Shown here one piece after another: positions 62,831-64,000 of a stretch of 64,000 nt of DNA. The stretch is from Parapedobacter sp042666505. Lineage in GTDB: Bacteria; Bacteroidota; Bacteroidia; Sphingobacteriales; Sphingobacteriaceae. The notes below the pieces were generated by a model. The model made no database searches and had not been told where the DNA came from. It saw nothing but the letters and a program-made list of their open reading frames with translations. The number at the start of each line of letters is the position of its first letter. Position 1 is the first letter of the stretch. The DNA lies in contig NZ_JBHTDN010000002.1 of assembly GCF_042666505.1 (NCBI RefSeq), positions 558,001 through 622,000 of the forward strand, given 5' to 3'. The translations under genes and the position numbers were made by a program.

Positions 62831-63738
62831 GATTTGAAGTGTTGATATTAGGGAGTAGCTCCGCCACCCCCATATACGGTCGTCATCCAACTGCACAGTT
62901 GATCAATGTCAATGAGCAACTATACTTAGTGGATTGTGGTGAAGGTACACAGGTACAGCTCATCAAATATGGAATCAGGAGCAACCGCATCAAACATATT
63001 TTCATCAGTCACCTGCACGGCGATCATTACCTGGGCTTAATCGGATTGATTTCATCGATGCATCTGGTTGGTCGCAAAGATGAATTGCATGTATATGGAC
63101 CGCCGCCACTAAAAGAAATCATTGACCTGCATTTTTTGCATTCTCAAACGGTATTACGGTATCCGCTGCACATTCATCCCACACAGGACCTGACGATGGA
63201 GCCGATTTTTGAGAACGACAACCTTACAGTGAGCAGTTTCCCCCTGGATCATCGCATCGCCTGCACGGGGTTCCGGTTTGACGAAAGAAAACGAATGCCT
63301 ACGATTAACCGCGATAAAACGGATGCGCTCGGCGTACCAACGGAATACCTTCCGCTGATTAAACGCGGAAACGACTATACAGCACCCGATGGCAGGATAC
63401 ATCGCTGGCAGGACCTAACGCTCGCCCCCCCAGCACCGCGAAGCTATGCATATTGCTCCGACACCGTAATGACTGAACGTTACCTGCCTTTCATACAACA
63501 GGTGGATCTGTTGTACCACGAAGCTACGTTTTTGCATGATATGGTGGATAGAGCTGAGGAAACCTTTCATACCACCGCTTTGCAGGCCGGGCAGATTGCC
63601 GAAAACGTACAAGCCCGAAAGTTACTCATCGGCCACTATTCAGCCCGCTATAAAGAACTGAAACCTTTGCTCGAAGAGAGTAAATCCGTGTTTTTTAATA
63701 CCGACCTGGCCTTGGAGGGAAATTGGTACAGCGTCTAA
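62827..63738 (+). CDS. rnz: Ribonuclease Z (tRNA 3'-processing endonuclease)
   Basis: 303 residues, metallo-beta-lactamase fold. The zinc motif is SHLHGDHYLG (His62, His64, Asp66, His67), preceded by LGSSSATPIYGRHPTAQL and LVDCGEGTQVQL, and followed by FPLDHRIACTGF and LLIGHYSARY. Removes 3' trailers from tRNA precursors. Start ATG overlaps the STAS stop. Confidence 0.96.
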   Translation: MRFEVLILGSSSATPIYGRHPTAQLINVNEQLYLVDCGEGTQVQLIKYGIRSNRIKHIFISHLHGDHYLGLIGLISSMHLVGRKDELHVYGPPPLKEIIDLHFLHSQTVLRYPLHIHPTQDLTMEPIFENDNLTVSSFPLDHRIACTGFRFDERKRMPTINRDKTDALGVPTEYLPLIKRGNDYTAPDGRIHRWQDLTLAPPAPRSYAYCSDTVMTERYLPFIQQVDLLYHEATFLHDMVDRAEETFHTTALQAGQIAENVQARKLLIGHYSARYKELKPLLEESKSVFFNTDLALEGNWYSV

Positions 63739-63753
63739 TTATTTATTACCAGC

Positions 63754-64000
63754 ATGGCTAATTCATTTGATTTAACGAATTTATTACGAGATAATATCCG
63801 GAATTTGATCCCCTATTCGTCGGCCCGCGATGAATTCAAAGGGGAAGCATCCGTATTGTTGGATGCCAATGAGAACGCTTACGGCTCGCCATTGGACGGG
63901 AATTACAATCGCTATCCCGATCCGCTTCAACGGCAATTAAAAGTGAAATTAAGCCATATAAAAGGTGTGCCGCCCCGAAATATTTTCCTGGGTAACGGCA
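63754..64000 (+). CDS. hisC: Histidinol-phosphate aminotransferase (N-terminal 82 codons, cut by window edge)
   Basis: The frame opens at ATG 63754 and runs off the end. The visible part (NLLRDNIRNLIPYSSARDEFKG, LLDANENAYGSP, YNRYPDPLQRQLKVKLS, NIFLGNG) matches the N-terminus of class II HisC enzymes, which transaminate histidinol phosphate using PLP. 15 bases after rnz. Whether other his genes follow cannot be seen. Confidence 0.9.
   Translation, partial: MANSFDLTNLLRDNIRNLIPYSSARDEFKGEASVLLDANENAYGSPLDGNYNRYPDPLQRQLKVKLSHIKGVPPRNIFLGNG

Overview
The window looks like a chromosomal piece of a Bacteroidota species, most likely Sphingobacteriaceae (Parapedobacter/Pedobacter-like; the genus is inference). 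Reasons are four SusC/SusD outer-membrane pairs, a FecR/ECF-sigma pair, lipoboxes on SusD proteins, TAnnTTTG-type promoters, few Shine-Dalgarno sequences, and housekeeping genes typical of the group (SAM hydrolase, PhoH, PurC, STAS, RNase Z, HisC). I saw no tRNA, rRNA, CRISPR or insertion sequence.

Layout. (1) 1-9434, minus strand: PUL-1, with ECF sigma, FecR anti-sigma, STN-domain SusC, SusD and two surface lipoproteins; it runs off the left edge. (2) 9673-11441: a small HTH protein and a GNAT-nitrilase fusion. (3) 11687-13420: an MHS-type MFS transporter with a two-TM partner. (4) 13485-19725: amino-sugar operon (SASA-DUF1080 esterase, NagB-like, NagA, FucP-type transporter, Tat-exported Gfo/Idh oxidoreductase). 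(5) 19838-33841: PUL-2, with SusCD, an Nramp-fold transporter without the metal motif, SDR, DapA-like and enolase-like enzymes, and an extracytoplasmic redox set (cupredoxin, beta-propeller, PQQ-type dehydrogenase-cytochrome c). (6) 34094-38796: alpha/beta hydrolase, two Tat Gfo/Idh enzymes and a LacI regulator. (7) 39007-56068: PUL-3, with two tandem SusCD pairs, a Tat-exported DegT-type aminotransferase, two beta-propellers, another Tat Gfo/Idh and a duplicated CE15-like esterase, but no recognisable glycoside hydrolase. (8) 56516-64000: housekeeping genes on both strands.

How it fits together. Regions 4 to 7 appear to form one regulon. Six 14-bp sites with CG ends and a central ACG sit upstream of four operons, and one LacI gene lies in the middle. 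The enzymes suggest extracytoplasmic oxidation and transamination of sugars: Tat-exported NAD(P)-fold oxidoreductases, an exported PLP aminotransferase, a PQQ/cytochrome/copper set, a DUF1080 domain, glucuronoyl-esterase-like and lyase-like proteins. My best candidate for an undescribed system is this periplasmic keto/amino-sugar pathway, wired to SusCD uptake and a LacI regulon. That role is inference; the domains, signals and operator sites are read from the sequence.
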